49,921 nucleotides of DNA, from the NCBI GenBank assembly GCA_012032775.1, contig JAAUQO010000015.1, forward strand, positions 1 through 49,921, written 5' to 3'. Origin of the DNA: Oscillochloris sp. GTDB taxonomy: Bacteria; Chloroflexota; Chloroflexia; Chloroflexales; Chloroflexaceae. Below the pieces are notes generated by a model. It was not told the DNA's origin and did no database searches. It saw nothing but the letters and a program-made list of their open reading frames with translations. Shown here in pieces: positions 28,473 through 40,444 of the stretch. A program made the position numbers and the translations under genes. Each line of letters opens with the position of its first letter. Position 1 is the stretch's first letter.

Positions 28473-31400
28473 TTAATTGATGTCGATCAGTTCGATCGTC
28501 CGAGTTGTGAAGGGGTTATTCAACACATCACGATGGTTGGAGTCAACCCGTAGCGCGGCAATCGCGCCGCCCGCCGTCGCCTCGGCCCGTAGGGTGAGAC
28601 TGATGCTGCCGCTCGTACCGGTCGCTACCCGGCCCAGGTCGATCGTCACCAGCGAGCCGCTGAGGCTACAGGTAATGCTGCAACTTTCCAGGCTGAACTC
28701 CGGCGGCAGGCTGACTGTCAGGATGGTGTTCAAGGCTGCGCCCGCCGTTGGCCCGGCGTTGTTCGCATAATCCAGGCTCACGTCAATGGTTGCGCCCGCA
28801 TTCACCGCACTTGCCGCCGGTATCAGGCTCAGATCGAGATCAGGGGTCGGCGGCTGATAGAAGTAAGCCGCCACATCGGTCTGCCCTTCCTGGATCAAGT
28901 GATTGTGCTCGCTCGTATCGGTGTTACAGGTGACGATCCGCCACCAGCCCGGCGTCGGGTTCGCGATCACGTCGCCGCCCCGTGTCGTCGCATCTCCGTT
29001 GTTCCATTGGCTGCCGCCCGACACTGTTCCTATGATTCCGCCACTCAGAGCCAGCGGATTGTAAGCACTGTTCGGTGGGTAGTAACGTACCCGCGACCGG
29101 CTGGTTTCCAGGTCGAAGTTGTGGAAGGCGACACTGCTCAGTCCGGGCCGCACGTATTCGTAAATTGTCTCACATGTAGCTGCCATAGGGCTTGCCGCAG
29201 CAAGTCGCACTGTCGCCTGCTGCACGCCGGTTGTGATTTCGTCGCCGCTGCCTGCAATTCCGTCCAGATCACCGCTCAGGATGGCGCCAACCTCATACCC
29301 GACCTGCAAGCCCCAGCCGTTGGTGTCATTATCCGCTGTTTCCGCCCGCAACAAGTAGACGCCGCAGCCGCCCGGCAGCGATGTATTGTACAGGCTGAAG
29401 CTTGCAACATTGCCCGGCGCGAAGTTCTGAACCGCTACCGAGGTCGGATCGCCCGGATCCGGCAAGCCGTTTGTGTAATTCCAGTTCGCCGGCATGCGGT
29501 ACAACTCGAAGGTGGTTGGGTCGGCGCCGCCAAGCACAAAGTCGCGCGGCGCACTGCTATCGATCGCCGGATTCAACAGATCGAAGCGCACTGTACCTGA
29601 GCCGGCGACACAAGGAACATCGATCCGCAGGTACGTATAGCCGCCGCCTGGCGCATAGTAGTTCCAGCCAAATGCGTTCCAATTCGGCCCTGCCGTTTGC
29701 AGGGAATCGATGCGTGCATCAGGCAACACGACATCGTCATCGCCGATGGTCAATGTCGTCGTATCATTATTGATAGTCGCGCCCAATGCATTCGAAAGCC
29801 GCAGAACCACGGTTTCAAACGCATTCTCCGCGCTGACATCATCAAGTACGTTTATTGTAAAGCGCTGTTCCGTCTCGCCCGGCGCAAACGTAAGTCGGCT
29901 GCTCACACCGGTGTAATCAACATTCACCAGTGCCGTGCCGGCCAACGCACCCGAGTCGATCGTGGCGTAATCAACTTCAACAGTGCTTGTTGCCGGTCCG
30001 CTGAGTTCAACCGCAATCTCGATACTGCCGCCATCCTCATTGATGAAGTAGTCGCCCCGGCTGAAGCTCAAGGTCGGCACATCGTCATTATTGATCCGGC
30101 CCACACCCTGGCCGTCGCTGATCACCGGCGCTTCGCCGCTGTCCGATGCGCTGACACTCGTCAGCCGCACCAGAAAGATCTCGTCGGGCTCATACTCGTC
30201 GTCGCGGTTGATCTGGATCTGAAAATTGTTATTCGCCTGGCCCGGTGTGAACGTCAGGCTGCCGCTGTACAAACCGGAGGCAGTGTTGTAGTCGTCGCCC
30301 TGCGTCGTGCTGCCGTCTACGATCTCGTAGTTCACCGTGATCGTACGGGTCGAGGTTCGGCTCAACTGCACAATGAAACTGAACAGGTTACTAAACCCGC
30401 CGCCGTTGCCTTCCGGCCTGACAAGATCATTCACCCGCACGGCCACCGGATCGAGGATGCTTATTGTCACCACCGGAGCGCTTGCCGCCGCAATCGTATA
30501 ATTCGGATCGCTGCTGGTTGCAGTGTGGCGCAGGCTGTCGCTGTGCGGATTCGCCTCCACAATTCCGTCGTTCGGCGCGCTCACCGTCACGATCTGCGGC
30601 ATGTCCCAGTTGCTCGCATCAAATGTCAGGTTGGCCGGAGTCGCCGTCACCTGCCCGTTCACCGCCGCACTATTCACGCTCACCACGGCCACCGGCTCGC
30701 TGGTTAGCACCACACTATAGGTTGCCGTCTGCCCGCCCTCGATCACATTCAAGCTCAACGGAGTTATGTTCAGCCCGGCGCTGTCATTATCTGCGATTGT
30801 GACGGCCAGATTCGGCCCGCTGGCAATGGTGTAGTTCGGGTCGCCACTGCTTGCGCTATGGCTGATTGTTGCACTCTGATCACCCTCGGCGATGTCGTCA
30901 TCAGCCGCGCCGACCGTTACTGTCTGGGGTGTGTTCCAGTTGCCGCTGGTAAAGGTCAGCGTCGTTGCACTCACAGTCAACGGATCACCGCTGTTGCTCA
31001 AGCTCACACTCACCGGTGCAAGCGGTTCGCTTGTCAGCACAACCGTGTATGTGTCGCTGCCGCCCTCATTCAACGCCAGGCTGGTTGGATTGATCGTGAT
31101 CCCGGCGCTGTCGTCATCGACAACCGTCACCGTCAGATCCGGGCCTGTCAGGGTATAGTCAGGATCGCCGCTTGTCGCGCTATGGCTGATCGTCGCACTC
31201 AAATCGCCTTCGGCGATGTTGTCCGAGTTTGAGGTAAGCGTTAGCGGTTGGGCGATATTCCAGTTCGTCGTATTGAAGTTGAGCGTTGTCGCACTTACTG
31301 TCAGCGGATCGCCGCTCGCCGTCAACGTCACTATCACTGCGGCACCTGGCTGGCTGGCCAGTGTCACCGTGTAGTTCCCGCTGCCGCCCTCATTCACACT

Positions 31401-34400
31401 CAAACTGGTTGGATTGAGTACGATCCCGGCCACATCATTATCGGCAATCGCCGCACTTAATCCCGCGATCACGATCCCGTTGTAGCGCGCATCGCTACTG
31501 CTTGCCGTGTGGGCCACTGTGCCGTTGTGCGGATCGCTCTCGACGATCGAATCATCGACCGCGCTCACGGTAACGGTTTGCGGCGTATTCCAGTTTGTCG
31601 GATTGAAATTCAGACTTGTCGGCGTGCTGCTGAGTTGCCCGTCGGGCGACGTAATGCTGATCGTAACTGTTCCCTGGGGTTCGCTTGCCAGAGCCACGGT
31701 ATACGTGTCGGTTGCGCCGTCTTCCGTCACACTCAAGCCGCCGACCGGCGCGGTGACAATCACATCCGCTGTGTCGTCATCCGTAATCGTCACACTCGCA
31801 TCAGCGATCGTGATCCCGTTATAAATGCCGTCGCCGCTGGTTGCGAGCTGGCTGATCGTGCTAAGGTAGACAGCGCCGCGATCGATATCGTCATTCAGGG
31901 CCGTGATGGTGACGGTCTGGGGCGTGTTCCAGTTGCTCGCCGTGAAGGTGAGGCTGGTCGGCGCCACCGTACTCAAGCCGTCGGTTGTCAGAGCGATCGT
32001 CACATCGGCGGTTGGTTCGCTGTCGAGCACCAGAGTATAGGTGGCGGTGCCGCCATTTTCGGCGATCGGCGTCGCAGCCGGCCCGCTCAGCGTTACCCCG
32101 GCCGTATCATCGTCGCTGATGCGCGCATTTGCATCGGCGATCGCGATCCCGTTGTAAATGCCGTCGCCGCTGGTTGCGAGATGGCTGATCGTGCTAAGGT
32201 AGACAGCGCCGCGATCGATATCGTCATCCAGAGCCGTGATAGTGACGGTCTGGGGCGTGGTCCAGTTCGTCGCATCGAATGTCAGGTTGGTCGGCGTCAC
32301 GCTGCTCAAACCGTCGGTTGTCAGGGCGATCGTCACATCGGCGGTTGGTTCGCTGTCGAGCACCAGAGTATAGGTGGCGGTGCCGCCATCCTCGGCGATC
32401 GGCGTTGCAGCCGGCCCGTTCAGCGTTACCCCGGCCGTATCGTCATCATTGATCGTAGCGTTCGCGTCGGCGATCGTGATGCCGTTGTAGGTGCCGTCGC
32501 CACTGCTTGCAAGCTGGCTGATCGTGCTGATGTAGGTTGCACCGCGATCGATGTCGTCATTCAGGGCCGTGATAGTGACGGTCTGGGGCGCGTTCCAGTT
32601 CGTCGCATCAAACGTGAGGCTGGTCGGGGCCACCGTGCTCAAGCCGTCGGTTGTCAGGGCGATCGTCACATCGGCGGTTGGTTCGCTGTCGAGCACCAGA
32701 GTATAGGTGGCGGTGCCGCCATCCTCGGCGATCGGTGTCACAGCCGGCCCGTTCAGCGTTACCCCGGCGGTATCATTATCGGCGATTGTCACCGGCAGGC
32801 TTGCGCCCAGGCTGTTGTAGAAGCTATCGGCGCTGCTTGTCGTGTGATTGACCCCGGCGCTGTAGTTGTTGCCGCGATCGACAGCATCATTCGTCGCCGT
32901 GACATTTACTGTCACGCCGCTATTCCAGTTGCCTGAATCCAGCGTTACACTGGCCGGCGTTATCCCGATCAATCCGCTTGGCGTCAGATCAACCGTCACC
33001 GCCGCTGCCGGTTCGCTGCTAAGGCTGATCGCATACCCGGTCGTCGCACCTTCAACTATGCTCAGCGGATTCGGGGTAAACACAATCCCGGCGGTATCGT
33101 CATCGCTAATGTTTACCGTCGCATCACTGATCGCAAGCCCGTTGTAGAAGCCGTCGCCGCTGCTGGCCGTATGGCTGATCACACTCACATACGTATTCCC
33201 GCGATCGATATCATCGTTCAGCGCCGTGATCGTAATCGTCTGCGCTGTGGTCCAATTTGTTGTGGTGAATGTCAGGTTGGCCGGCGTTACGCTGCTCAAG
33301 CCATCGGTTGTCAGCGCAATCGTCACTGCCGCCGTAGGCTCAGTATTCAAGCGAACGGTATAGGTGGCGCTACCGCCATCCTCGGCAATCGCCGTCGCAC
33401 TCGGCCCGCTCACAATCACCGCCGCGACATCGTCATCGGTAATCGTCACCGTCGCATCGGCAACTGCAATCCCGTTGTAGAAGCCGTCGCTGCTGCTTGC
33501 CGAATGGCTGACCGTGCTCGTATAGGTGTCGCCACGATCGATACTGTCCGAAATCGTCGTAATTGTGACCGTCTGAAGCGTATCCCAGTTCGCCGCAGTA
33601 AATGTCAGGCTAGTCGGCGACACCGTGCTCAAGCCATCGGTGGTGAGATCGATCGTCACTGCCGCCGTAGGCTCGCTGTCGAGCACAATGGTATACGTGG
33701 CGCTGCCGTCCTCCTCAGGAACGGTGCCGGGTGTCACAACCCCGACGATCACACCGGCGGTATCGTCATCGCTGATGTTCACGCTGGCCGGATCAATCGC
33801 AATCCCGTTGTACAGGCTATCGCCGCTGGTCGCCCCATGGCTGACGGTGCTGGTGTATGTTGCGCCGCGATCGATATCATCGTTCAGCGCTGTGATGGTG
33901 ATGGTTTGTGGCGTGGTCCAGTTCGTCGCATCGAATGTCAGGTTGGTCGGCGTCACGCTGCTCAAGCCATCGGTTGTCGCGTCGATCGTTACCATCGCGG
34001 TCGGCTGGCTGGTCAGACGCACCGTATATGTCGCCGTGCCGCCATCTTCGGCGATCGGTGTCACAGCCGGTTTGTTCACCGTTACACCGGCGGTATCGTC
34101 ATCGCTGATGTTCACGCTGGCGGGAGCGATCGCAATCCCGTTGTACAGGCCATCGTCGCTGGTCGCCCCATGGCTGACGGTGCTGGTGTATGTTGCGCCG
34201 CGATCAACGAAATCGGCTAGCGCCGTGATCGTCACAGTCTGGGTTGCATTCCAATTCGTCGCATCGAATGTCACACTCGCCGGCGCCACGCTGCTCAAGC
34301 CGTCGGTGCTGAGATCGATCGTCACCGGTTGGAGCGGTTCGCTGTCGAGCAGAATGGTATATGTGATCGTGCCGCCATCCTCGGCGATCGGTGTCACAGC

Positions 34401-37230
34401 CGGTCCATCCACCGTCACACCGGCCGTGTCATTATCGGCAATTGTGATCGGCACCGTGGCGCCCAACCCATTGTAGAAGCCGTCACCGCTCACCGCCGTA
34501 TGATTCACCCCGGCGCTGTAACTATCGCCGCGATCGACAGCATCATTCGTCGCCACAACCGTCACGGTCTGCGCTGTTGTCCAATTGGTCGCGGTAAAGG
34601 TTAATGTCGCCGGTGCAAGCGTGATCAAGCCGCTCGGCGCGAGATTCAGAGTCACGGCGTCCGTCGGTTCGCTGGTGAGCCGAACAGAGTAGGTGATTGA
34701 CAAACCCTCTGTCGTCGTGAATGTGTTGCTTGGGATAAAATCAATCCCGGCGGTGTCGTCATCTTCGATCCGAACCGTGGCCGGATTGATGGCGATCCCG
34801 TTGTAGAAGCCGTCGCCGCTTGTCGCCGTATGCGCCACCAGGCTGGTGTAGCTACCGCCGCGATCGATGAAATCGGGATCGGCAACCACGCTGATCGTCT
34901 GTGGCGCCGCCCAATACTCCGGGTTGGTAGGATCGGAGCTTGCGCTAAAACTAATCGTTATCGTCTCGGTCGGATATGTAGTGCTGCCGAAACGCAAGCT
35001 GTCGCCGTCGGTGCTCAACGTAATCGTCACCGGCCGGGTTGGTTGGCTGTTCAGGCTGATTGTATACGTGGCGCTGCCGCCGGCCTCCGCGATCGGCGCC
35101 GGGGTTACGGCGCTGATATTCACCTGCGCCGTGTCGCCATCCCGCACTGTGACATTCGCATTTGCCGGAATAATCGAACTGTAGAAGGGATCGCTGCTCA
35201 TCACCGCATGGGTGACTGTGCCGGTGTTCGTATCCCCGTGATCGATATTGTCATTCAGCGCCGTGATCGTGACGGTCTGCGGCGTGTTCCAGTTGCTCGC
35301 ATTGAAGCTCACACTCGCCGGGCTGACTCCAATGAAATCACCGTGGCTCAGATTGATCGTCACCCGAGCAGTCGGTTGACTGTTCAGGCGCAAGGTATAG
35401 GTCGCACGGTCGCTAAACTCTTCGCGAAGCAGCGTCGGACTCACCGCGCCGACAATCACACCGGCCGTGTCGTTATCGGCAATCAACAGCGTGGTGTCGC
35501 TCACCGTCAATTCGTTATAGCGCGGATCACCGCTGGTGACCGTATGCCGCAACGGCGCGGAGTAACTATTGCCTTCGTCGATCCGGTCATCTACTGCCGA
35601 CACTACCACCGACTGCGTGATATTCCAGTTGCTCGGCGTAAAGGTCAGCGTACTCGGGTTCACACTTGCTTGCGGGCTACCGTCCAACCGGATCAACACA
35701 TTCCCAACCGGCTGGCTTTCCAGGCGCAGCGAGTAACTCGCCGCCACCAGACCCTCGCTCAAACTCAACGCCGTCCGGCTACGCCGGACACCGGCCGTAT
35801 CGTTATCGCGGATGGTCAACGTATGGCTCGCCGGAGTTCCAAGCGTCGCATTCGACGGATCGCGCAGCGTTACAATCAGTGTTTCGTCGTCTTCATCGAT
35901 CTGATCATCCGTGATCGTCACCCGCAGCAATGCGCCGCTGGAGCCGGCCGGAATGAGTAATGTTCCGCTCCTCAGGCTATGATCGCTCAATGCTGCGCTG
36001 CCGCCGATAGTGTAGGCAATGCTCACATCAAGTCCGCTGACGATGCTCAGATCAATCGGGATCGAGACCGTTCCGGCGGCTTCGCCGGCGGCCAGAGCAT
36101 TCTGCGCAAAACGCACCGCCGGCGGCTCCGTCGTATCGGCGATCGTGATCACAAGTGGGTTTGGCCCCAGGATGAACCCGCCGGAGGCGTTGTACAACTC
36201 CAGTTCAAGTGTCTCCGGCGCTTCATCAAGCGTATCGGCGACGAGATCAACCGTAAAACTCGTCCGCGAAGAACCGGCTGCAAACGTCAGGGTTCCCGGT
36301 GTCAGTTGATAATCAACACTATTTGCGGCACTGCCGCCGCGTACCCGATAGCTCACCCGTACCTGCGCGGTGCCGGCTCATTCAATTCCACATCGATCGT
36401 CACCCGGCCGCATTCTCAGCCGCAGTCAGCGCCGCTCTGGTGAAGCGGATCGCAGGCTCCGGCGGCAACGGTGTGCTGGTCGCCGTGGGCGAAGGGGTGC
36501 GGGTTGCGGTCGCCGTCGGGGTGTTCGTCGGAACAGTTGTGGCCGGACGCGGCGTATTCGTCGCGGTTCGCGTAGCGGTCGCCGTCCGGGTTGGCGTGGC
36601 CGTGCGCGTGGCCGTCGCAGTCGGCGTTGCTGTACTGGGCGGCGGTTGGAGCGGGATCTGCGTACTGGTTGCCGTCGGCGCCTGAAGTGGGGCGCGGGTG
36701 CTGGTAACTATCGGAGTAGCGACCCGGCGCGCCGTTGCACTTGGTGTGGCCGTACGCGAAGGAGTCGCCGTGCGCGAAGGAGTCGCCGTGCGTGCCGCAT
36801 CATTCACCGGCGCAACCAGGGGCGGTGTCGGGGTTGCTGTTGCGCTAATCGGCGTAATTGTCGGCGTCGGCGTGCTGGTCGGCGGCTGAACAACGGCTAC
36901 CGGCACCTGTTCGGTTGGGCCGGAAGGTGGAGGACTGCCGGCCGGCGCTGCGGTCGGGATCTCGGGCACAGCGGCGGTATTGATCGGCGGGATCGACATA
37001 CCGAAAGGCCAGAAACTATAATCGGCGGTTCCGCGAGCGCTCAGATCACCGCCGTACCAGTCGGCGTTGGGCGCGGTAAAGCCCATAGCAAGCCAGCCCG
37101 CCACCCAGATCCCCAGGAGCGAGAGTAGTAGGGCGCCAATAACCAGCAGCGGCAGCGGACGCTTAAACCGTTCACGGTTAGGCAGCTGCAGCCAGGCTGG
37201 TCTTCGACTTTTCAGGGCTCGGTGTATCAT
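28473..37230 (-). CDS. Giant membrane-anchored Calx-beta repeat protein (two frameshifts near 36.4 kb)
   Basis: About 2,920 residues when reconstructed; the longest uninterrupted frame is 28473-36356. Order: cytoplasmic basic tail, one N-terminal transmembrane helix, a 230-residue Thr/Pro stalk, two classical Calx-beta domains, then 16 modules of about 105-111 residues, each starting DNDTAGV or DDDTAGV and containing LxSEPT, Fxxx[16 protein letters not shown] and SGDGxYNG. Two more Calx-beta domains, a beta region with [12 protein letters not shown], and a DUF11-like C-terminus (ANNAGPTAG) follow. The DND/DDD acids suggest calcium binding. Frames are joined by adding one base at CCC 36403-36405 and another near 36367-36376. 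A surface adhesin or stalk role is inferred. It overlaps the 3' end of a sensor kinase gene. Confidence 0.85.
31801..32799 (-). repeat. Three near-identical 333-bp tandem repeats inside the Calx-beta gene
   Basis: Landmarks recur at exactly 333 bp: TCGGTTGTCA at 31981, 32314 and 32647, and TCGCCGCTGG or its variant at 31831, 32164 and 32497. The copies differ by only a few bases, against clearly divergent modules on either side, so this is a recent duplication of one 111-residue module (modules 10-12). Confidence 0.85.
36400..37230 (-). CDS. N-terminal anchor and Thr/Pro stalk of the Calx-beta protein (separate frame)
   Basis: This is the 5' part of the same gene, ending at TGA 36400 because of a one-base loss. 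It holds a basic cytoplasmic stretch, a transmembrane helix ([20 protein letters not shown]), a [16 protein letters not shown] segment, and a stalk of TATPTRTAT-type repeats. It ends [18 protein letters not shown], the first strand of a Calx-beta domain that continues as [13 protein letters not shown] in the next frame. ATG 37230 ([10 protein letters not shown]) is the likeliest start; ATG 37284 is also in frame. It overlaps the kinase stop by about 50 bp, so it depends on the kinase transcript. Annotators without the frameshift correction would call it a separate membrane protein. Confidence 0.75.
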   Translation of the reverse strand: MIHRALKSRRPAWLQLPNRERFKRPLPLLVIGALLLSLLGIWVAGWLAMGFTAPNADWYGGDLSARGTADYSFWPFGMSIPPINTAAVPEIPTAAPAGSPPPSGPTEQVPVAVVQPPTSTPTPTITPISATATPTPPLVAPVNDAARTATPSRTATPSRTATPSATARRVATPIVTSTRAPLQAPTATSTQIPLQPPPSTATPTATATRTATPTRTATATRTATNTPRPATTVPTNTPTATATRTPSPTATSTPLPPEPAIRFTRAALTAAENAAG

Positions 37231-39430
37231 GTGCGTTGCGCAGTGTAAAGTGGAATGTACTGCCCTGGCCCGGCGTACTCTCAACCCAAATCTTGCCGCC
37301 CTGGCGCTCTACCAGTTGTTTACAAATCGCCAGGCCCAATCCAATACCGCGTTCGGACGAGTTAATGCCTTCGCTAGTGCCGTCGCCGCGAATAAATCGT
37401 TCGAAGATCTGCTCTTGCATATCCGGCGCGATGCCGCGACCGGTATCATGTACATCAACCTGAACGTAATCACCATGGTTCGTCGCGCGCACAGTAATCC
37501 CGCCCTCGCTTGTATAGCGGCGCGCATTATCGATTAGTTGATGCATAATCTGTCGCAACTGGTCGAAGTCGGCCAATACCTGCGGCAAATTCTCCTGCAG
37601 ATCGATCGCAAGGGTCAGCCCCTTATTCTTAATCAGCGCTTGCAACGGCCAGGCCGCCTCTTCGATCGGACGCGAGAGATCGACCGGTTCCAGATCCGTC
37701 GCCAAACTTCCCGCATCCAACCCGGCGATCACAATCACATTTCCGATCAGGCCGGTCATATTCGTGGCGTGCTGGCGGATCGAATCGACAAAAATCTTTT
37801 GATCATCGTCGAGCGTTCCGGCCAGGCCACGCATCAACAGATCGGCATTGCCGCGAATCACCGTCAGCGGCGTTCGCAACTCGTGCGAAATCGTCCCGAT
37901 GAAGTTCGTCTTCGCCCGGTCCACCGCAACCTCGGCCGTCATATCCTGCAAGACGCAGACATAGCCTGAGCGGGTGCCGTCGGCACTGACAACCGGAGCC
38001 ACCGAGGCGCGCACAATATACTCGCCCAGCGTGTACAAGTCCTGGGCCCGCTGCGTACCGAAGCCGGGAACACCATCCACGAGCCGATTGAGCGGAATAT
38101 CACTCAGTCGTGACGGCAGACGTTCAGTATCATTCAATCCGAGCAAGCGCCGGGTGGCCCGATTCCCCAACTGCACATAGCCGTGCTCATCGCAGACAAT
38201 AATCCCGTCGGTGATGCTTTCGACAATCGCCGCCCGCTGGCTTGCCTCGGCCTGTACCTGATCGTACAGTGTCACCAGATACTCGGTCATCTGGTTGAAG
38301 CTCTGCGAGAGCGCGCCGATTTCATTTGCCGCCCGCACATTGGAGCGCGCGCTCAAATCACCGGAGGAAACCGTACGGGCGGCCCGCATCAATTCGTCGA
38401 GCGGATTGGTGATCCTTTTGGCGATTAATACACCAACGCTGATAATCATTCCCACCATCAGAAAAATGGTGACGACGATCGGCCAGAAGGTGTCATCCCA
38501 GGCGTTCATCACGTACTCACGTGAAAGTGCCGGCGCAAGAATGCCCACACTGGTGCCGCGAATACTCATCGGCACATAGGCAAACTGATATTCACGCTCG
38601 ATGATCGTCTCGGTGCTGAAGAGCGACTGATCGATCGGGTTTGTGTTCGCCGCGAACCGGGTCAGTAGATCCAGACTCATCGGCTCCAACGTCTCCATGA
38701 ACGTCGAGTCGATCACGCTGCCGCCATTGTCGTAGATTGTGATACCGGCCGCCTGCGAGCGATCCTTAAGCAAATTCAGCAAATTATCGACCCGCATCGC
38801 GACGATAATGCCGCCCACCACGCTTTCACCATTGCGCACCGGGGAGACACTGAAAAAGTAGAGATCTTCGGTGGCGGCTGAAAACTGGATCAATCCGGCG
38901 TATTTGTCGCCGCGGCTGTCGGAAAGCCCGTTGAGTACCCGGTCGGTGAACCAGATTCCTTTTAGATCCAGCGACGGATGGCTGATATAGCGCTCAGGCG
39001 TATTCGTATGCGGGCGTTCCAAATCCACCAGCGTCCGGCCATCGCGGCCGAATGCGATCAGGCGATCAAGTTGGACACTGGTGCGATCACTACCAACCAG
39101 GAAGAAGGGTTCCAGCGCCCGAAACAAACCGTCGGCATTCTCATTCTCCAATGCCGTAGCCACACTCGGCGCGCCGGTGCTGGGGTTGTCCTGCGCAAAT
39201 GTAACCTCGCGCAAGAATTGCAGATTCGCCTGTTCCTGGTTAATCAGCGCATCATTGGCGGTGCGCGTAACAACCGCCAACTGGTTATTGAATCGCTCTT
39301 GCAGTGAGGAGGAAACCTGGAAAAAAATCAACAGCGAGCCAACCACTGCAACACAGATGGTTAAAATGAGGAATGGGAGAATGATCCAGTAGAGGATCTT
39401 CCCCCGATACTCGCTGAAGATACCACTCAT
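37178..39430 (-). CDS. Membrane sensor histidine kinase (Cache-like, HAMP, PAS, HisKA, HATPase)
   Basis: 750 residues. A transmembrane helix lies at about 13-37, then a roughly 280-residue extracytoplasmic sensor with Cache-like features ([21 protein letters not shown]), a second helix at about 320-345, HAMP ([21 protein letters not shown]), a PAS domain ([18 protein letters not shown]), the HisKA box [14 protein letters not shown], and an ATPase with N-box [20 protein letters not shown] and a late GQGSTF. It would phosphorylate a response regulator encoded elsewhere. The downstream gene, overlapping by about 50 bp, encodes the giant Calx-beta surface protein, so sensing and surface protein production share one transcript. 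A good promoter precedes it. Confidence 0.92.
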   Translation of the reverse strand: MSGIFSEYRGKILYWIILPFLILTICVAVVGSLLIFFQVSSSLQERFNNQLAVVTRTANDALINQEQANLQFLREVTFAQDNPSTGAPSVATALENENADGLFRALEPFFLVGSDRTSVQLDRLIAFGRDGRTLVDLERPHTNTPERYISHPSLDLKGIWFTDRVLNGLSDSRGDKYAGLIQFSAATEDLYFFSVSPVRNGESVVGGIIVAMRVDNLLNLLKDRSQAAGITIYDNGGSVIDSTFMETLEPMSLDLLTRFAANTNPIDQSLFSTETIIEREYQFAYVPMSIRGTSVGILAPALSREYVMNAWDDTFWPIVVTIFLMVGMIISVGVLIAKRITNPLDELMRAARTVSSGDLSARSNVRAANEIGALSQSFNQMTEYLVTLYDQVQAEASQRAAIVESITDGIIVCDEHGYVQLGNRATRRLLGLNDTERLPSRLSDIPLNRLVDGVPGFGTQRAQDLYTLGEYIVRASVAPVVSADGTRSGYVCVLQDMTAEVAVDRAKTNFIGTISHELRTPLTVIRGNADLLMRGLAGTLDDDQKIFVDSIRQHATNMTGLIGNVIVIAGLDAGSLATDLEPVDLSRPIEEAAWPLQALIKNKGLTLAIDLQENLPQVLADFDQLRQIMHQLIDNARRYTSEGGITVRATNHGDYVQVDVHDTGRGIAPDMQEQIFERFIRGDGTSEGINSSERGIGLGLAICKQLVERQGGKIWVESTPGQGSTFHFTLRNAHDTPSPEKSKTSLAAAA

Positions 39431-39518
39431 AAACTAACTCACACGTGCTCGGTATAAGGCCGAGGGTCATGGCGTTGCACTCATCCTACCCTGATCCTAT
39501 TAACGCCTCATTAATATA

Positions 39519-39547
39519 AGTATAGGATTCGCTCTGTCCCGGATCAA
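39519..39547 (-). promoter_or_regulatory. Promoter of the kinase/Calx-beta transcript
   Basis: On the minus strand TTGATC (39547-39542) and TATACT (39524-39519) are spaced by exactly 17 bp. The -35 has four and the -10 five consensus bases. The transcript would start near 39512, about 82 nt before the ATG. Confidence 0.6.
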
Positions 39548-39617
39548 GGGGTATGGGGTTATAACCGGCTGACAGTTTGTTCATTGTGACCGTTTCCAGT
39601 GCTGGATGCACGGGGTA

Positions 39618-39626
39618 TGTTATAAT
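39618..39626 (+). promoter_or_regulatory. Extended -10 promoter of the metallo-hydrolase gene
   Basis: TGTTATAAT is a perfect extended -10 (TG, one base, TATAAT at 39621-39626). No good -35 is present, as is usual for extended -10 promoters. The start would be near 39633, about 38 nt before ATG 39671. Confidence 0.65.
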
Positions 39627-39670
39627 TTCGGGGTACAACTTTGGGTGCGATTAAGAGTAGTAAGTTTGGT

Positions 39671-40438
39671 ATGCGATTCCGTTTTCTCGGTACCGGTACG
39701 TCGATGGGTGTTCCCGTGATCGGGTGTGCCTGTGCTGTATGTACATCCAACGATCAGCGCAACCGGCGTACACGTACTTCGGCGCTGATCCGAACCGCCG
39801 AACAAACGATTTTGATCGATGCCGGGCCTGATTTTCGCGCACAAGCGTTGGCTGGATCTATACAAACGATCGATGCGGTATTGCTTACCCATTCGCATTT
39901 CGATCACGTCGCCGGTCTTGATGATCTCCGTCCGCTGACGTTCAGTGGTCCGCCGATGCCGATCTACGGCAGTCCAACAACGCTCTCCGATATCCGAACC
40001 CGCTTTGCTTACGCTTTTGATAACAGTTCCGAGGGCTCAACCCGCCCCAGTATGGGGTTGTGTTCGGTTGATGCACCATTTCAACTCGGCTCGCTGCTGG
40101 TGCGCCCGCTCGCAGTGTTGCACGGCACCTGGACGATCACTGCCTACCGTATCGGCAACCTCGGTTATGTTACCGATGCCAGCGCAATTCCCGCCGAAAG
40201 CCGCACTTGGCTCCAGGGGCTTGATGTTTTGGTTCTGAATGCGTTGCGTTTCGACCCGCATCCGACCCACTTCTCGCTTACTCAGGCGCTGGAAGTGATC
40301 GCCGAGTTGAACCCCCGCCGGGCCTATCTGGTGCATATGAACCATGCGGTTGAACATGAATCGTGCCAGCAATCGCTGCCGCCGAATGTCTTTCTGGCCT
40401 ACGACGGCCTTGAATTGACGATCTCCGATCAGGGTTAA
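39671..40438 (+). CDS. PhnP-like metallo-beta-lactamase-fold hydrolase
   Basis: 255 residues from ATG 39671; a frame open to 39641 would start at the predicted transcription start. It is a metal-dependent phosphodiesterase-like enzyme of the PhnP/Lipoyltransferase-associated group. Signature elements: RFLGTGTSMGVPVIGC with CACAVC near residues 22-25 (a zinc-binding Cys motif as in PhnP), THSHFDHVAGLDDLRPL (metal ligands His-x-His-x-Asp-His), a GYVTDAS segment, and LVHMNHAVEHES near the C-terminus. No phosphonate genes are nearby, so a phosphonate role is unlikely and the substrate is open. The next gene begins 6 bp after its stop, so the two are co-transcribed. Confidence 0.87.
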   Translation: MRFRFLGTGTSMGVPVIGCACAVCTSNDQRNRRTRTSALIRTAEQTILIDAGPDFRAQALAGSIQTIDAVLLTHSHFDHVAGLDDLRPLTFSGPPMPIYGSPTTLSDIRTRFAYAFDNSSEGSTRPSMGLCSVDAPFQLGSLLVRPLAVLHGTWTITAYRIGNLGYVTDASAIPAESRTWLQGLDVLVLNALRFDPHPTHFSLTQALEVIAELNPRRAYLVHMNHAVEHESCQQSLPPNVFLAYDGLELTISDQG

Positions 40439-40444
40439 TCGGCT

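Noticed and set aside
29697-32936. Long plus-strand open frames opposite the Calx-beta gene
   Set aside because: They repeat with the 333-bp period of the sense gene and have shadow composition; no start signals or domains.
36360-36410. Frame breaks in the Calx-beta gene considered as programmed frameshifting or phase variation
   Set aside because: Two breaks within 40 bp, without slippery heptamers or long homopolymers, and similar breaks in unrelated housekeeping genes such as rsmI point to sequence error.
39671-40438. Metallo-hydrolase considered as part of a phosphonate (phn) cluster
   Set aside because: No other phosphonate genes are nearby; PhnP-like proteins occur widely outside such clusters.
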